A stretch of 56,805 nt of DNA. Source: Candidatus Pseudolachnospira avium (GTDB lineage Bacteria > Bacillota > Clostridia > Lachnospirales > Lachnospiraceae). Location of the stretch: positions 1 through 56,805 of the forward strand of contig CAJFTW010000041.1 in NCBI GenBank assembly GCA_904420025.1. Direction: 5' to 3'. Positions 31,164 through 40,504 of the stretch are shown one piece after another. Numbering within the stretch: the first letter of the stretch is position 1; the number at the start of each line of letters is the position of its first letter. A program made the position numbers and the translations under genes. The notes under the pieces were generated by a model, which was given only the letters and a program-made list of their open reading frames with translations, had not been told where the DNA came from and did no database searches.

Positions 31164-34105
31164 GATTTATTTCCTCCATTTTCCATTTTGGCAAGAATGT
31201 TTTCCAGTTCTTCTTTTGCTTTGCGCAGTTCCAGGTCCAGATCCTCCTCCAGAGGCTGGTGCTGCAGGCGGGCCTCCGCATCTGCCAGCAGCTCCTCCGC
31301 CAGCTCGTCCCGGAAAGGATCCTCAAAGAGCGGCAGATCCTCCCGGCTGGCCGGGCTTTCCGGCTCCGGAAGATTTTCTGCATCGGGCAGTTCCCCAGCG
31401 GGCTGCCCGGCCAGGGGCGCCTCGGGGGAGGGAGGGGTTTGAGAGGTTTCCTCCCGGGTGTTTTCCTCTGGCAGGCTTCGGGCTGTATCTGCGGGCGGCT
31501 CTTTCCTGTCCGGTGACTCCGCCTTCGCCGGCGGAGCGGAGGGGATACCCTGGGACTCCCGGCTGCGGCTGCGCCCGCGGCCCTCGCCCTCCGGCAGCTG
31601 TGCCCGGGCGGTTTTCCTCCGGAAGCGGAAGACCAGCGCCAGAATCAGCAGCAGGCCCAGGCTGCCGGCGGTGACCATGGCGCCCATGGGCAGGCCCTGG
31701 GGCAGGTAGGCCATCTCAATGGTGTGGGTGCCGGCGGTCAGGGGGATGGTGAGGAAGGCCCCGGCAAACTCCTCCGCCTCCACCGGGACGCCGTCCACCA
31801 GCACCGTCCAGCCCTTTTCATAGGGAATGGAGGTGAACAGGGTGCAGTCCTGGGCAGCGGTGACGGTGCCGGCCAGCCGGGTTTCCGTCAGCGTGTTGGT
31901 GAATTCCGTCAGGGTCAGCGGCTCCTGGCTCAGGGCCTGGTAGGCCGCAACAAAGTTCTCCTCGTTGAAAGCGTACACGGAGGCGGATAGGGAGGCCACA
32001 TCCTCGTCCGCCGCCTTTAGGACAATGGTTTCCCCGGCCTCGCAGACGCCCAGATCCAGCAGGTAGCCCCGGTTGACGTTCTCGTAGGTTTGGGTGATGC
32101 TGCCGATGGTGGCGGTGACCTCCGTCACCCGGCTGCTTTCAATGTAGGCAAACAGGTGGGCCGTCTCCTGCACCGTCAGCTGGTAGTTGGCGCCGGAGGC
32201 GTCCCCCTCCACCCGCTCCAGCACCTCCCCGGCGCCGGCGGCCGCCTGGGCCAGGCTGTTCTGCACCTGGGCTGGGTTGCCGGTGGCGTAGGTCCACAGG
32301 TCCTCCGTGTCCGAGGGGATGGTGAAGCCCAGGGGCAGGGTGTACAGGTTCTCATACAGGTAGACCCCGTCCGATGCAGACTGCAGCTGGTACAGGGAGG
32401 ACTCCGGCAGCTCCTCCGTGGTCAGCAGGTATTTGACGCCCAGCAGGGAGGAGGTGAAGGGGGTAGCCCCGGTAAAGCTATAGGCATTGGTGTTGCCCTC
32501 CAGGCCCAGATCCCGGTAGATGGCGCTGATGCCCGCATGGGTGGTGGAGGAGAACAGGGAGGCAGAATCGTAGCCTACCCAGGCACCGTCATTCTTGGTC
32601 CGCCGGGTATCTTTTTCTACCCGATAGAACAGGGAGCTGTCGGCAGCCTCCACATCTGCCAGCAGCTGACGGTAGGTGTCGGTGTTCTGCCAGTAGGCGG
32701 TGCGGCTGGTAATGGTGACGCTGGTTACCGCCGTGTTCAGCCCCATCTCCACCACCAGGATGCCCATGAGCAGCACAAAGGCGGTGGAGGAAAGGACACG
32801 CCGGGTTTTCTGCAGGTAAAGGATCAACGCGTAAAGCCCCAGGAAAAGCAGGCTGGCGTAGAACACGTGGAACGCAAAGGCATCGTCCGTAATCAGCTTC
32901 TCCAGAATCAGGATCAGGCCGGCGGAGCCCCAGAAGCATCCCACCAGCTTCCCCCTGGGCAGGGAGCCGAAGCCCTGGAAGCCCTCAAAGCACATGGTCA
33001 GCAGCACAAGGGTGTACAGGAAGGACTGGCGGGCCGGCAGGCTGTTGGGGTAGTGGAAGCCGTGCCAGATATAATTAGGAATATTCAGCGAGAAACTTAA
33101 AAGTAAAACAAAAAGCAAAATGGTCTTGACAATTTTTTCCTTATAGGATACTTTTGAGTTCATAAAATACATGGGCAGGAACAGAAAAACTAAAATCCCG
33201 CTGTAGAGATTGGGCCAGTGGTCCAGCCCAATCTCTACCTCCACGTCCACCAGATGGCGGGCCAGCATCTCCACGATAGAAAAATAGGAGGTGACGGTGG
33301 TGGGGAAGGTGGTGTTGGCGGAGGCCGTGGTCATTAAGGCGTGGGCCGCAGGGATCAGCAAAATAGCGGCAATGCCGCCGGCAATCAGGGAAAACAGGGC
33401 AAAGTTCCCAACCCGGGCCAGGTACTGCCCCACGGTTTTCCGGGGCAGCAGGATCATCTGGCAGACAAAGTACAGTACCAGGAAAATGCAGAGCATTATG
33501 GAGATGTAATAGTTGGTCAGGATGGCCGCCGCCAGGGTAACGCAGTATAGGAACGGACGGTTCTCCTTTACCAGCCGTTCCAGCCCCAGCAGGATCAGTG
33601 GCGCCAGCCACAGGCAGTCCAGCCACATGATATTCCAGCTGTAGGCAGCCATATAGCCGCTTAAGGCATAGCAGATGCCAAAGATGGCCATTCCCAGGTT
33701 GTTGGTGCGGAATTTTTTTTGCAGGTAGGCAGTCATGGTCAGGCCGCAGAGGCCGATCTTGAGCACGATCAGGTAGGTCATAAACTCAATGATCAGGCTT
33801 TGGGGCACCAGGAACAGCAGCCAGTTAAAGGGGCTGGACAGATAGTAGGCAAACAGGGCCAGATAATTGCTGCCCAGGCCAATATCCCAGGCATAAGTCA
33901 GGCTTTCGCCATTTTTCAGCCGGGTCAGGAAGTCGTTGAAAAAGGGGGCGTACTGATGGTACATATCCGTGCGCAGGAAGCTCCGGTCCCCAAAGGGGTA
34001 GATGCCCTTTCCCACAAAAACGCCGAGCATGATCAGAATGGGAATGATGAATGCCAGAATCAGGGGGAGGCGCTCCTCCATGGTGTGTTTTTTTCCGAAG
34101 GTCAT
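31160..34105 (-). CDS. YfhO-family polytopic membrane glycosyltransferase-like protein
   Basis: 981 residues. First 460 residues carry about 12 membrane helices with YfhO motifs ([40 protein letters not shown]). A large extracytoplasmic region follows (about 465-800), a last membrane helix ([19 protein letters not shown]), then a cytosolic acidic/proline-rich tail of some 150 residues (AEEFAG is before it; tail has [20 protein letters not shown]). YfhO in Bacillus is linked to glycosylation of lipoteichoic acid with GtrA-type flippases; the adjacent GtrA gene supports this. The long tail is not typical of YfhO. Confidence 0.88.
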
Positions 34106-34106
34106 G

Positions 34107-34517
34107 TCAGGACTCCTTTTTGAAAATAAAAAGCTTGCTGAAAATATAGTTGAGGATTACCACAAACACCGCGGCCACCAGCTTCATCAGCAGGTCGCTT
34201 AGGTGCAGCACCTCCACGGTGAAAACCAGGAAAGCGGTTTCGCATCCCAGGGAGAACAGCCGTGCCCCGGCAAAGAGGAGGATCTCCCGGCACAGCACCC
34301 GCAGGCTGCGGCCCTTGCTCTTAAAGACAATCCATTTGTTGGTGACAAAAGCGAATGCCACCGCGAATATCCAGGCCACCACGTTGGCAAGCCAGTAGGC
34401 CATGCCTAGGAAACGGCAGGGATAGTATACCAGATAGTTGACCAAAGTGGTCAGGACGCCGAAAACCAGATACGAGATGGTTTCCGGTGTCAGGAGCTTA
34501 CGGATTTTTTCTTTCAA
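34107..34517 (-). CDS. GtrA-family membrane protein
   Basis: 136 residues, four membrane helices: YLVFGVLTTLVNYLVYYPCR, LANVVAWIFAVAFAFVTNKW with the conserved TNKWIVF, and LLMKLVAAVFVVILNYIFSK. Thought to flip undecaprenyl-linked sugars. TTG at 34517 is chosen as start because AAAGGAG lies seven bases upstream; the longer frame from 34535 would start within the binding site. One base separates it from the yfhO-like gene. Confidence 0.9.
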   Translation of the reverse strand: MKEKIRKLLTPETISYLVFGVLTTLVNYLVYYPCRFLGMAYWLANVVAWIFAVAFAFVTNKWIVFKSKGRSLRVLCREILLFAGARLFSLGCETAFLVFTVEVLHLSDLLMKLVAAVFVVILNYIFSKLFIFKKES

Positions 34518-34558
34518 GTTTGGTCTCCTTTGCAATGTCCGGAATTTGAGCTCTTCCT

Positions 34559-34587
34559 ATTCTAATATAAAGAGGGCAAAAAGTAAA
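34559..34587 (-). promoter_or_regulatory. Promoter of gtrA-yfhO-argH
   Basis: Minus strand: TTTACT (34582-34587), 17-base spacer, TAGAAT (34559-34564). Confidence 0.65.
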
Positions 34588-34728
34588 GAACCCAGTTGGA
34601 TGAGCGGAAAGGCGGATCCTGTCGGTTTTGCCCGACCTTTTCCGGGTATATCCGAAAAATCCCGGGAATATACATGGTAATAGACTCCCCAGGGAGGATT
34701 ACATTGTTTTCAGGAGGAAAGATACCAA

Positions 34729-35361
34729 ATGTCAGAGAAAATTCTGGAGAACAATCGAGTGAGCGTTGTGGGGGAGGTAGCGTCTCCCTTTACCTTCAGC
34801 CATGAGGTGTACGGGGAAGGCTTTTACCTGACTACCATCCTGGTGAACCGGCTCAGCGACCAGGTGGATGAAATCCCGCTGATGGTTTCCGAGCGGCTGA
34901 TGGATGTGAAGCGGGATTACCGGGGCGGCATCATTGAGGCCACCGGCCAGTTCCGCTCCTTTAACCGCCATGAAGGGAACCGGAACCGGCTGGTCCTCTC
35001 TGTGTTTGCCCGGGAGATTCGGTTCCCGGAGGATTACACAGACGGCACAAAAACAAACCAGATCTACCTGGATGGTTTTCTGTGCAAGGCGCCCATCTAC
35101 CGGCGTACGCCCCTGGGACGGGAAATTGCGGATCTGCTGGTGGCGGTGAACCGGCCCTATGGAAAGTCCGATTACATACCCTGCATTGCATGGGGGCGGA
35201 ATGCCCGCTATGCCTCCAGCTTTGAAGTGGGCAGCCGCTTCCGGGTCTGGGGCCGGGTCCAGAGCCGGGAGTATACGAAGAAAATCAGTGAGGAGCAGGT
35301 GGAAAAAAGGGTGGCTTATGAGGTCTCCGTGAGTAAACTGGAGTTTGTGGAACAGCCGTGA
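34729..35361 (+). CDS. Single-stranded DNA-binding-like protein, double OB fold
   Basis: 210 residues with two OB-fold-like halves: NNRVSVVGEVASPFTFSHEV and TNQIYLDGFLCKAPIYRRTP, the latter continuing REIADLLVAVNRPYGKSDYI PCIAWGRNAR, which resembles the SSB core. Ends without the acidic SSB tail (DDDIPF type). Such SSB-like proteins occur in Clostridia in addition to the standard Ssb. Likely binds single-stranded DNA; partners unknown. AGGAGG precedes the start. Confidence 0.75.
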   Translation: MSEKILENNRVSVVGEVASPFTFSHEVYGEGFYLTTILVNRLSDQVDEIPLMVSERLMDVKRDYRGGIIEATGQFRSFNRHEGNRNRLVLSVFAREIRFPEDYTDGTKTNQIYLDGFLCKAPIYRRTPLGREIADLLVAVNRPYGKSDYIPCIAWGRNARYASSFEVGSRFRVWGRVQSREYTKKISEEQVEKRVAYEVSVSKLEFVEQP

Positions 35362-35419
35362 AAGTGTGCCGAAATGTGTGAAAAAAATGTCGAGATTTCG
35401 GGAAAAACCGGCCCTCCGG

Positions 35420-35448
35420 TTGACAACAGGGGGAAAGAATGGTAAAAT
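35420..35448 (+). promoter_or_regulatory. Promoter of dapA-dapB
   Basis: TTGACA (35420-35425), 17-base spacer, TAAAAT (35443-35448). Confidence 0.85.
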
Positions 35449-35483
35449 TTTTCCTTAAGCAAAGGCTATAGGAGGAGTTTGGC

Positions 35484-36371
35484 ATGGCAATTTTTAAAGG
35501 AGCAGGCGTAGCAATCGTAACCCCTTTCCACGATAACTATGAGGTGAACTATGAGAAACTGGGAGAGCTGATTGACTTCCAGATTGACAACCAGACAGAT
35601 GCTATCATTATCTGCGGCACTACCGGTGAGAGCTCCACTCTTACCATGGAGGAGCACAAAGAGGTGGTCCGGTACTGCATCCGGCATGTGAATGGCCGGG
35701 TACCCGTCATCGCCGGAACCGGTTCCAACTGTACGGCAACAGCCATTGAGCTGTCCCAGGAAGCGGAGCAGGACGGAGCGGATGGCCTGCTGATTGTCAC
35801 TCCTTATTACAATAAAGCAACCCAGAAAGGTTTGGTGGAGCACTATACCCAGATTGCCCAGTCGGTGAAGCTCCCCATTATTATGTACAATGTGCCCAGC
35901 CGCACCGGCTGCAACATTCTGCCGGCCACGGCGGCGGAGATCGCCAAGACCAACGAGAATGTGGTGGCGGTGAAGGATGCGGTGGGCAATATGGCCCAGA
36001 CTGCCCGCATGATCAGCCTGGCGGGGGATTCCCTGGATGTGTACTCCGGAAATGACGATGAAGTCCTTCCCAGCCTGTCCCTGGGCGGCTTAGGCGTCAT
36101 CTCTGTGCTGTCCAATATTATGCCCCGGGAGACTCACCAGATGGTTATGGATTACTTGAACGGCAAGGAGCAGGAGGCCCGGGAGTTCCAGCTGAAGGCC
36201 ATCCCGCTGATTGACGCCCTGTTCTGCGAGGTGAACCCCATCCCGGTGAAGACAGCCATGAATCTGATGGGGATGAATGTAGGGCCGCTGCGCCGCCCCA
36301 TGAGCCCCATGGAGCCGCAGCATGTGGAGATACTGAAGAAGGCCATGGAGCAGATGGGCCTGCTGAGATAA
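35484..36371 (+). CDS. dapA: 4-hydroxy-tetrahydrodipicolinate synthase
   Basis: 295 residues, TIM barrel. Condenses pyruvate with aspartate semialdehyde in lysine/diaminopimelate synthesis. GTTGESSTLTMEEHKEVV (substrate loop), YYNKATQKGLVEHY with the catalytic tyrosine, IIMYNVPSRTGCNI, and the Schiff-base lysine in VAVKDAVGN. In spore formers its product line also feeds dipicolinic acid. GGAGGAG precedes the start; dapB follows after 13 bases. Confidence 0.98.
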   Translation: MAIFKGAGVAIVTPFHDNYEVNYEKLGELIDFQIDNQTDAIIICGTTGESSTLTMEEHKEVVRYCIRHVNGRVPVIAGTGSNCTATAIELSQEAEQDGADGLLIVTPYYNKATQKGLVEHYTQIAQSVKLPIIMYNVPSRTGCNILPATAAEIAKTNENVVAVKDAVGNMAQTARMISLAGDSLDVYSGNDDEVLPSLSLGGLGVISVLSNIMPRETHQMVMDYLNGKEQEAREFQLKAIPLIDALFCEVNPIPVKTAMNLMGMNVGPLRRPMSPMEPQHVEILKKAMEQMGLLR

Positions 36372-36384
36372 AGAGGAGAAGACA

Positions 36385-37140
36385 ATGGTACGAGCGATAC
36401 TGCACGGATGCAACGGGGCCATGGGGCAGGTGATCAGCCAGCTGGCCGCGGAGGATCCGGAACTGGAAATTGTGGCAGGGGTGGATCTGAATACAGACGC
36501 AAAAAACGGCTACCCGGTATTTGCCTCCCTGGAGGCCTGCAGCGTGGAGGCGGATGTGGTCATTGACTTCAGCACCGCCAAGGCCATGGACAGCCTGCTG
36601 GAGGCCCTGGCGGCCAAAAAGCTGCCGGCGGTGATCTGCACCACCGGCCTGACCCCGGAGCAGCTGCAGAAGGTGGAGGAGGTCAGCGGCCAGGTGGCGC
36701 TGCTGCGCTCCGCCAATATGTCCGTGGGCATCAACCTGGTATTCAAGGTTCTGGAGATGATGACGCCTATTCTGGCCAAGGAAGGCTTTGACATTGAGAT
36801 TGTGGAAAAGCATCATCACCGGAAGCTGGATGCCCCCAGCGGCACAGCCCTGGCCCTGGCGGACGTGATCAACGAGGCCGCTGGCGGGGTATACCATTAT
36901 AAATACGACCGGACCCAGGACCATCAGAAGCGGGATCCTTTGGAGATCGGCATCCAGTCTGTCCGGGGAGGTACTATTGTGGGGGACCACGATGTGATCT
37001 TTGCCGGGACCGATGAGGTGATTACCCTGTCCCACACCGCTTATTCCCGGGCCATCTTTGGCAAGGGGGCTATTGTGGCTGCCAAATATCTGGCCGGCAA
37101 ACCCGCCGGGCTCTACAACATGCGGGATGTCATCGGCTGA
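36385..37140 (+). CDS. dapB: 4-hydroxy-tetrahydrodipicolinate reductase
   Basis: 251 residues. NAD(P)-binding start (ILHGCNGAMGQVISQLA), VIDFSTAKAMDSLLEAL, active-site IVEKHHHRKLDAPSGTALAL, and SVRGGTIVGDHDVIFAG. Second enzyme of the diaminopimelate branch. Operon with dapA, closed by a strong terminator. Confidence 0.98.
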   Translation: MVRAILHGCNGAMGQVISQLAAEDPELEIVAGVDLNTDAKNGYPVFASLEACSVEADVVIDFSTAKAMDSLLEALAAKKLPAVICTTGLTPEQLQKVEEVSGQVALLRSANMSVGINLVFKVLEMMTPILAKEGFDIEIVEKHHHRKLDAPSGTALALADVINEAAGGVYHYKYDRTQDHQKRDPLEIGIQSVRGGTIVGDHDVIFAGTDEVITLSHTAYSRAIFGKGAIVAAKYLAGKPAGLYNMRDVIG

Positions 37141-37181
37141 CTTCACCAAATAAACACAGATTCGTATCAAAAAGAACACAA

Positions 37182-37222
37182 AGAGAGCGTATCCTATTAC
37201 ACGAGGATGCGCTCTCTTTTTT
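37182..37222 (+). terminator. Terminator of dapA-dapB
   Basis: AGAGAGCGTATCCT / AGGATGCGCTCTCT (one mismatch), eight-base loop, then TTTTTT. Confidence 0.9.
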
Positions 37223-37230
37223 GGCGCACC

Positions 37231-37265
37231 ATAGGGGTCAAAATACCTTTTGGCACCAACACCAT
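37231..37265. repeat. REP-like palindrome copy 1
   Basis: GGGGTCAAAA (37234-37243), TACC loop, TTTTGGCACC (37248-37257), with flanks ATA and AACACCAT. It matches, on the opposite strand, the copy near 53.04-53.08 kb at about 30 of 35 positions. Lies between the dapB terminator and an ABC gene. Confidence 0.65.
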
Positions 37266-37284
37266 GATTTGGGAGGAGTAGGAA

Positions 37285-38244
37285 ATGATTGAGGTCAGAA
37301 ATCTCACCAAGCGGTTTGGCGAGCACCTGGCGGTGGACAATCTGAGCTTTACCGTGGAAAAAGGCCAGATCTACGGATTCCTGGGGCCCAACGGGGCGGG
37401 AAAATCCACCACCATGAACATGATGACCGGCTATCTGGGCGCCACATCCGGCCAGGTGGTCATCAATGGGCATGACATCCTGGAGGAGCCGGAGGAGGCC
37501 AAGGCGTGCATTGGCTTTCTGCCGGAGATGCCGCCCCTCTACACGGATATGACCGTGCTGGAGTATCTGAAGTTTGCGGCGGAGGTCAAAAAAATCCCCC
37601 GGGAGAAGCGGTGGGACGCCATAGAGGAGTCCATGGAGCGGACGGGACTGCTGGATGTGGCGGAGCGGGTGATCAAAAACCTGTCAAAGGGCTACCGCCA
37701 GCGGGTGGGGCTGGCCCAGGCACTGCTGGGGATGCCCCCCATCATCATACTGGATGAGCCCACTGTGGGCCTGGACCCCAAGCAGATTATAGAGATCCGG
37801 GATCTGATCAAAGGCCTGGGGAGGGAGCACACGGTGATCCTGAGCTCCCACATCCTCACCGAGATCAGCGCCGTCTGCGATCATATCCTGATTATCTCCC
37901 ACGGAAAGCTGGTGGCCAGCGATACGGCGGAGAACCTGGCCAACCGGGCCAAGCACACCCACACCCTTCATCTGGTGGTCAAAGGGGAGCTGGAGAATAT
38001 CCGGGCGGTCCTGGAGGAGGACAGTGAGCTGGAGCAGGTGAGCCTGGATCCCGGCGAGGAGGAGGGTACGGTAAACCTCCAGCTGGCTTCCCGGCACGAG
38101 GAGGATATACGGGAGCGGGCGTTTTACTTTTTTGCCCGCCACCAGTGCCCGATCTTGGGCATGAGTCAGGAGAAGGTCTCTCTGGAGGAGCTGTTCCTGG
38201 AGCTGACCGGTGAGGAGGAGAAAAAAGATGCTGGCAGTGTTTAA
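37285..38244 (+). CDS. ABC transporter ATPase, Gld/Nat type
   Basis: 319 residues. Walker A GPNGAGKST, LSKGYRQRVGLAQALL (signature variant), Walker B IIILDEPTVGLDP, H-loop SSHILTEI. C-terminal extension after about 220. Heads a four-gene operon (ATPase, permease, GldG-like, DUF4340 protein) of the type related to GldAFG of Bacteroidetes gliding and found widely in Clostridia. Substrate unknown. GGGAGGAG precedes the start. Confidence 0.93.
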   Translation: MIEVRNLTKRFGEHLAVDNLSFTVEKGQIYGFLGPNGAGKSTTMNMMTGYLGATSGQVVINGHDILEEPEEAKACIGFLPEMPPLYTDMTVLEYLKFAAEVKKIPREKRWDAIEESMERTGLLDVAERVIKNLSKGYRQRVGLAQALLGMPPIIILDEPTVGLDPKQIIEIRDLIKGLGREHTVILSSHILTEISAVCDHILIISHGKLVASDTAENLANRAKHTHTLHLVVKGELENIRAVLEEDSELEQVSLDPGEEEGTVNLQLASRHEEDIRERAFYFFARHQCPILGMSQEKVSLEELFLELTGEEEKKDAGSV

Positions 38245-38935
38245 AAGAGAATTCCGGAGTTATTTTACCTCGGTGACGGGGTATCTGTTTATGGCGGTGA
38301 TGCTGTTTTTTGTGGGCCTGTACTTTACCGGCTACAACCTGAGCGGCAGCTATTATGCCTCTTTTTCCTATCCGCTGTACAGTGTGAACCTGATCATTAT
38401 GTTTGCGGTGCCCATTCTCACCATGCGGAGCCTGGCGGAGGACCGGAAGAGCCGGACAGACCAGCTGCTGCTCACCTCCCCCATCAGCGTATCCCGGATT
38501 GTGCTGGGCAAGTACCTGGCCATGGCGGCGGTGTACGCCCTGGTCTGCGTCATCTGTGCCCTGGGGCCGCTGGTCATCTCCCAGTACGGCACTGTGAACC
38601 TGAAGACGGATTACAGTATGCTGCTGGCCTTCTTCCTCAGCGGCTGTGCCTACCTGGCCATTGGCCTGTGGATTTCCTCCCTGACGGAGAGCCCGGTGCT
38701 GGCCTGTGTAGGGACGTTTGGAATCCTGCTGATCCTCTATATGATTTCGGACATCAGCAGCATCCTGCCCATTGACGCCCTGGCATCGGCTTTGTCCAGC
38801 CTTTCCATCCGGGACCGGCTGCAAAGCTTTGCCTATAACCTGCTGGACATCCCGTCCCTGTTTTATTTCCTGTCCATAGCCGGCTTCTTTGTGTTTCTCA
38901 GCATTCAGTCGGTGAACAAGCGCCGTTGGCATTAA
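38228..38935 (+). CDS. ABC transporter permease, GldF-like
   Basis: 235 residues, six membrane helices (ABC-2 type): LAVFKREFRSYFTSVTGYLF start, PILTMRSLAEDRKSRTDQLL (cytosolic loop motif), SVSRIVLGKYLAMAAVYALV. Start at 38228 overlaps the ATPase stop by 17 bases and follows GAGGAGGAG. Partner of the upstream ATPase. Confidence 0.92.
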   Translation: MLAVFKREFRSYFTSVTGYLFMAVMLFFVGLYFTGYNLSGSYYASFSYPLYSVNLIIMFAVPILTMRSLAEDRKSRTDQLLLTSPISVSRIVLGKYLAMAAVYALVCVICALGPLVISQYGTVNLKTDYSMLLAFFLSGCAYLAIGLWISSLTESPVLACVGTFGILLILYMISDISSILPIDALASALSSLSIRDRLQSFAYNLLDIPSLFYFLSIAGFFVFLSIQSVNKRRWH

Positions 38936-38947
38936 GGAGGTGGCAGC

Positions 38948-40504
38948 ATGAGCGATCTGAATGAGAAGAATACGGAAAACAATGCCGGAAGCGGCGCGGA
39001 GAAAGTGGAAAAGAAGAAAGAGGAAAAGAAAGCCCGGAAAAATCGGAAGCCCCTGCGGGAGATGCTGGGCACCACCCGGATGCGCTACGGCTCCTACAGC
39101 GCCACGGTGACGGTGGTGGTGCTGGCCATTGTGATTGTGCTGAATCTGATTGTGTCCAACCTGCCCACCCGCTTTACGGAGATTGACACCAGCGATTCCA
39201 GCTATTACTCCATTGGGGATCTGACCCGGAGCATTGTGGGCAGCCTGGATACGGACGTGACCGTTTCCATTATGTCCTCCCAGTCGGACGCGGAATCCGA
39301 TGAGATCCTGCAGATTGCCGGGGAGATGCTGAAGCGGTACCAGGAGCTTTCGGACCGCCTGCAGGTGGAGTATGTGGACCCGGCGCTGAATCCCACCTTC
39401 GGGGAGGACAGCGGCGTGGAGGATGTCAGCTCCGGCAGCCTGGTGGTGACCAGCGAGAAGCGGTCCACGGTGGTGGATTACAGTGACCTGTACCAGATGG
39501 ACTACGACTATTCCAGCTATTACACCACCGGCAGCTACGACTACGAACTGTCCTTTGACGGGGAGGCGGCCATCACCAGCGCCATCGACTATGTAACCAC
39601 GGATACCCTGCCCATCCTGTACAGCCTCACCGGCCACGGGGAGGGGACCCTGCCGGATTCGGTCCAGACCCAGATTACCCGGCTGAACATTGAAATGCAG
39701 GAATTGAACCTGCTTTCTCAGGGGGAAATCCCGGAGGACGCCGACTGCCTGCTGATCTACTGCCCCACGGTGGATCTGTCCGAGGAGGAGGCCCAGATGG
39801 TTCTGGATTACCTGGAGGGCGGCGGCTCCGTGCTGATTGTGCCGGCCCTCACCGGGGAGAGCATGCCCAACTTTGACACTATTTACAACAACTACGGCAT
39901 GAGTCTTTCCAACACGCTGGTGCTGGAGGGCGACACGGGATACTACTATCAGGTCCCCTACTATCTGATGCCCACGGTCAACAGCCATACCATTACCTCC
40001 CCGATTTTGGAGAACAACATCAGCCTGCTGCTGGGAAGCTGCCAGGGCATTACCATCTCGGAGGATGTGCGGGATACGCTGACGGTCTCCTCCCTGGTGA
40101 CTACCTCGGACGCGGCTTATGCCAAGGCGCTGACCAATGGCCAGCTCTCCACCCTGGAGCAGGAGGAGGGGGATGCCCAAGGGCCGTTTACGGTGGCGGC
40201 GGCTGCCACGGAGACGGTGGGGGATACCGAGTCCCACCTGGTGGTCATTGCCTCCCAGGAGCTTTTGGCGGAGAATATTATTGAGCAGTTCAGCGTCAGC
40301 AATACGGACCTGTTCCTCAACTCCCTCAGCTGGATGTGCGACCATGAGTCCAGCATTTCCATCTCAGCCAAGAGCCTGAGTACCGAAACCCTGACCATGA
40401 CAGCGGCGGAGAGCCGCTTCTGGATGATTCTCTCCATGGGCGTGATTCCGGTGGCGTTGCTTGCCTGCGGAGTGGGCGTCTGGGCGTGGAGGCGCAGAAA
40501 GTAA
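38948..40504 (+). CDS. GldG-like ABC auxiliary membrane protein
   Basis: 518 residues. Charged cytosolic start, membrane helix about 50-72 (VTVVVLAIVIVLNLIVSNL), a large extracytoplasmic domain (DTDVTVSIMSSQSDAES, PILYSLTGHGEGTLPDSVQT, GGGSVLIVPALTGESMPNF), last helix about 490-512 and a basic end. Matches the ABC-type auxiliary (GldG/DUF4350-like) family. Overlaps the next gene (TAATG). Confidence 0.88.
   Translation: MSDLNEKNTENNAGSGAEKVEKKKEEKKARKNRKPLREMLGTTRMRYGSYSATVTVVVLAIVIVLNLIVSNLPTRFTEIDTSDSSYYSIGDLTRSIVGSLDTDVTVSIMSSQSDAESDEILQIAGEMLKRYQELSDRLQVEYVDPALNPTFGEDSGVEDVSSGSLVVTSEKRSTVVDYSDLYQMDYDYSSYYTTGSYDYELSFDGEAAITSAIDYVTTDTLPILYSLTGHGEGTLPDSVQTQITRLNIEMQELNLLSQGEIPEDADCLLIYCPTVDLSEEEAQMVLDYLEGGGSVLIVPALTGESMPNFDTIYNNYGMSLSNTLVLEGDTGYYYQVPYYLMPTVNSHTITSPILENNISLLLGSCQGITISEDVRDTLTVSSLVTTSDAAYAKALTNGQLSTLEQEEGDAQGPFTVAAAATETVGDTESHLVVIASQELLAENIIEQFSVSNTDLFLNSLSWMCDHESSISISAKSLSTETLTMTAAESRFWMILSMGVIPVALLACGVGVWAWRRRK

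Noticed and set aside
37979..40345. 788-codon minus-strand ORF
   Set aside because: Shadow of the ABC operon; histidine/glycine-rich composition typical of antisense GC-rich frames.
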